A model generated the notes under the pieces. That model was not told the origin of the DNA. It searched no databases and was given only the letters and a program-made list of their open reading frames with translations. Of a stretch of 6,832 nucleotides of DNA, positions 5,506 through 6,832 are shown piece after piece; the first letter of the stretch is position 1; each line of letters starts with the position of its first letter. This DNA is from Chloroflexota bacterium. GTDB lineage: Bacteria > Chloroflexota > UBA4733. The position numbers and the translations under genes were made by a program. The DNA is taken from assembly GCA_025980355.1 (NCBI GenBank), contig JAICXR010000182.1, positions 1-6,832 of the forward strand. Reading direction: 5' to 3'.

Positions 5506-6701
5506 GCGCCGGACCCGCGCCCCTGCAGACGCTGCTGGTCGGGCAGTCCGGCGGGGGGACGCCCGTCATCAACGCCAGCCTGGCCGGCGTCATTGCCGAG
5601 GCCCAAGCGCAAGGCGTGACGCAGGTACTTGGTATGCGTTATGGCATCCGGGGGCTGTTGGAGGAGCAGTTCGTCGATCTCAGCGCGTTGACCGCCCAGG
5701 ACCTGTCGCGCCTGGCCCGGACGCCGTCGGCGGCGCTCGGCCTCTGTCGCCATAAGCTGACGCTGGACACGACCCTGGCGGCCGCGACGATCTTGCGCCG
5801 CCGCCGAATCGACGCGCTGCTCTATATCGGCGGTAACGACTCGGCGGAGACGACCCTCGCCCTCGGCCAGGCGGTTGCCGCCGCCGGGGGTGCCGTCGCC
5901 TGCATCGGTATCCCGAAGACGATCGACAACGACCTGCCGGCCATGGACCACACGCCGGGCTACGGCAGCGCTGCACGCTGGGTAGCGGCGGTCGCGCGCG
6001 ACCTGGGCCTGGATGCCTGGGCGATGCAGCGCGAGGAGCAGGTGCGGATCCTGGAAGTCTACGGGCGCGACACCGGCTGGCTGGCCGCGGCGAGCGTCCT
6101 GGCGCGCGATACCGCGGCGGATGCGCCGCACCTCGTACTGGTCCCCGAGCGGCCGTTCCTGGAAGACACCTTTCTCACCGCTGTCGAACGGCAGGTTGCC
6201 CGCGCCGGCTTTTGCAGTATCGTCGTCGGGGAGATGTTGCGCGATGCCGACGGCGGCCTGGTCGGCAGCGGCGACGCCGCCTGGCGTGACGCCTTCGGCC
6301 ACGCGGAGACGCGCCGCCCCGGCGCCTATCTGCGCGACCTGATCCAGCAGCGGCTGCGCCTGCGGGCGAAGGACGACCGGCCCGGGTCGATCCAGAAAGT
6401 GGTGGCGGATGACGCGTCCGGCGTCGACCGCCAGGAGGCGTGGGAGCTCGGGCGCGCCGCCGTCCGCGCGGCGGTCGCCGGCGAGAGCGAGAGGATCGTG
6501 ACGCTGCACCGCCTCGGCGACGCACCGTACCGGGTTGACTACCGTTTAGCACCGCTGACGGCCGTGGCGGGCAAGGTCCGGCCCCTGCCGGCGGAGTTCC
6601 TGGGCGCCGACGGCCAACCCAACGCCGCCTTCGTACGCTACGCCCGGCCCTTGATCGGCGAACCCTTACCGGAACGCTGGCGCCTGGCCGGACGGACATG
6701 A
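5502..6701 (+). CDS. 6-phosphofructokinase family, probably PPi-dependent
   Basis: This 399-residue cytoplasmic enzyme phosphorylates fructose 6-phosphate to the 1,6-bisphosphate in glycolysis. Motifs in order are GQSGGGTPVINASLAG (14-29), the phosphoryl-donor loop YIGGNDS (108-114), PKTIDND (138-144) with Asp142 as the expected catalytic base, and EVYGRDTGWLAAAS (185-198). ATP enzymes such as E. coli PfkA have GGDGS and PGTIDND. The Asp in the fourth position of GGNDS and Lys139 in place of Gly are the classical marks of PPi-using enzymes (EC 2.7.1.90), which work reversibly. It is longer than the roughly 320-residue bacterial ATP enzymes, as is usual for the PPi clades. GTG 5502 overlaps the DedA TGA (GTGA), has only a weak ribosome site, and probably depends on coupled translation; frame upstream of it lies within DedA. 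Donor preference is inferred from the motifs, not proven. Confidence 0.88.
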   Translation: MSAGPAPLQTLLVGQSGGGTPVINASLAGVIAEAQAQGVTQVLGMRYGIRGLLEEQFVDLSALTAQDLSRLARTPSAALGLCRHKLTLDTTLAAATILRRRRIDALLYIGGNDSAETTLALGQAVAAAGGAVACIGIPKTIDNDLPAMDHTPGYGSAARWVAAVARDLGLDAWAMQREEQVRILEVYGRDTGWLAAASVLARDTAADAPHLVLVPERPFLEDTFLTAVERQVARAGFCSIVVGEMLRDADGGLVGSGDAAWRDAFGHAETRRPGAYLRDLIQQRLRLRAKDDRPGSIQKVVADDASGVDRQEAWELGRAAVRAAVAGESERIVTLHRLGDAPYRVDYRLAPLTAVAGKVRPLPAEFLGADGQPNAAFVRYARPLIGEPLPERWRLAGRT

Positions 6702-6732
6702 TGCCACGATGAAAGCCACGGCAACGTACCCG

Positions 6733-6832
6733 GCGACTGAAGTCGCGGGCATCATTTGCGAAACCCGCCTTCGCGGGTTGGATCCTAGTCCGCGCAGGCG
6801 GACTTCGCCGCATGTTGCCCGCGACTTCAGTC
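6733..6832. repeat. Compound palindromic repeat with paired hairpins and 16-bp inverted arms (cut by window edge)
   Basis: Perfect inverted arms of 16 bp, GACTGAAGTCGCGGGC (6735-6750) and its complement (6817-6832), enclose two tight hairpins: AACCCGC/GCGGGTT (6762-6768 and 6773-6779, loop CTTC) and AGTCCGC/GCGGACT (6787-6793 and 6798-6804, loop GCAG), separated by GGATCCT. Each outer arm is itself nearly palindromic: GCGACT-GA-AGTCGC at 6733-6746, and GACT-TC-AGTC at the right edge. The element starts 31 bp after the phosphofructokinase stop and reaches the window edge. I recall similar interspersed elements in Chloroflexota genomes. It could also stabilise or end the upstream transcript. 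Only one copy is visible here. Confidence 0.75.

Noticed and set aside
5412..6509. Long open frame (365 codons) antisense to the phosphofructokinase and DedA genes
   Set aside because: It has no recognisable motif and is dominated by Arg/Gln/Ala runs; the opposite strand encodes conserved enzymes.
6709..6832. Open frame starting ATG 6709 and running through the repeat to the window edge
   Set aside because: It consists almost entirely of the palindromic repeat, has no ribosome site and encodes nothing recognisable; such frames are by-products of the repeat.

Overview
The window is high-GC bacterial DNA. Its gene families suggest Chloroflexota, probably the Thermomicrobia side: a secreted protein of a type I associate with that phylum, a Tat/lipobox sugar-type binding protein with a long Ser/Thr/Ala linker, a ceramidase-like protein, a PPi-type phosphofructokinase, and a compound palindromic repeat of a kind I recall from those genomes. 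The assignment rests on recognition by eye, not on a search.

Layout. Positions 1 to about 180 hold the 5' end of an insertion sequence that leaves the window on the left. Its transposase N-terminus, on the minus strand, looks like the IS701 family. About 8 bp beyond the inferred IS edge is the stop codon of a minus-strand gene (188-1033) for a cysteine-rich secreted protein, clearly lower in GC than its neighbours. The divergent intergenic region 1034-1301 holds no recognisable gene. It is followed on the plus strand by a lipoprotein substrate-binding protein of an ABC importer (1302-2804), whose stop overlaps the GTG start of a cytoplasmic neutral-ceramidase-like zinc hydrolase (2801-4135). 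No permease or ATPase gene is present.

A short convergent spacer with nested inverted repeats separates that pair from a minus-strand CPBP (CAAX/Abi) intramembrane protease (4178-4807). The protease is divergent from a plus-strand DedA membrane protein (4885-5505), and the two promoters appear to lie back to back in 78 bp. The DedA stop again overlaps a GTG start, that of a phosphofructokinase with PPi-type signatures (5502-6701). The window ends in a structured compound repeat (6733-6832): two 7-bp, 4-nt-loop hairpins flanked by perfect 16-bp inverted arms, probably continuing beyond the window.

Functional reading. The genes form two translationally coupled pairs (binding protein with hydrolase, DedA with PFK) and three single genes. 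The first pair suggests uptake and cleavage of an amide or acyl-type compound, with the transport channel encoded elsewhere. The link between DedA and glycolysis is unclear and may only reflect shared expression. I found no tRNA, rRNA, CRISPR array, defence system or clearly new multi-gene system. The most notable points are the altered nucleophile motif in the ceramidase-like protein, the compound repeat, and the probably leaderless protease gene.
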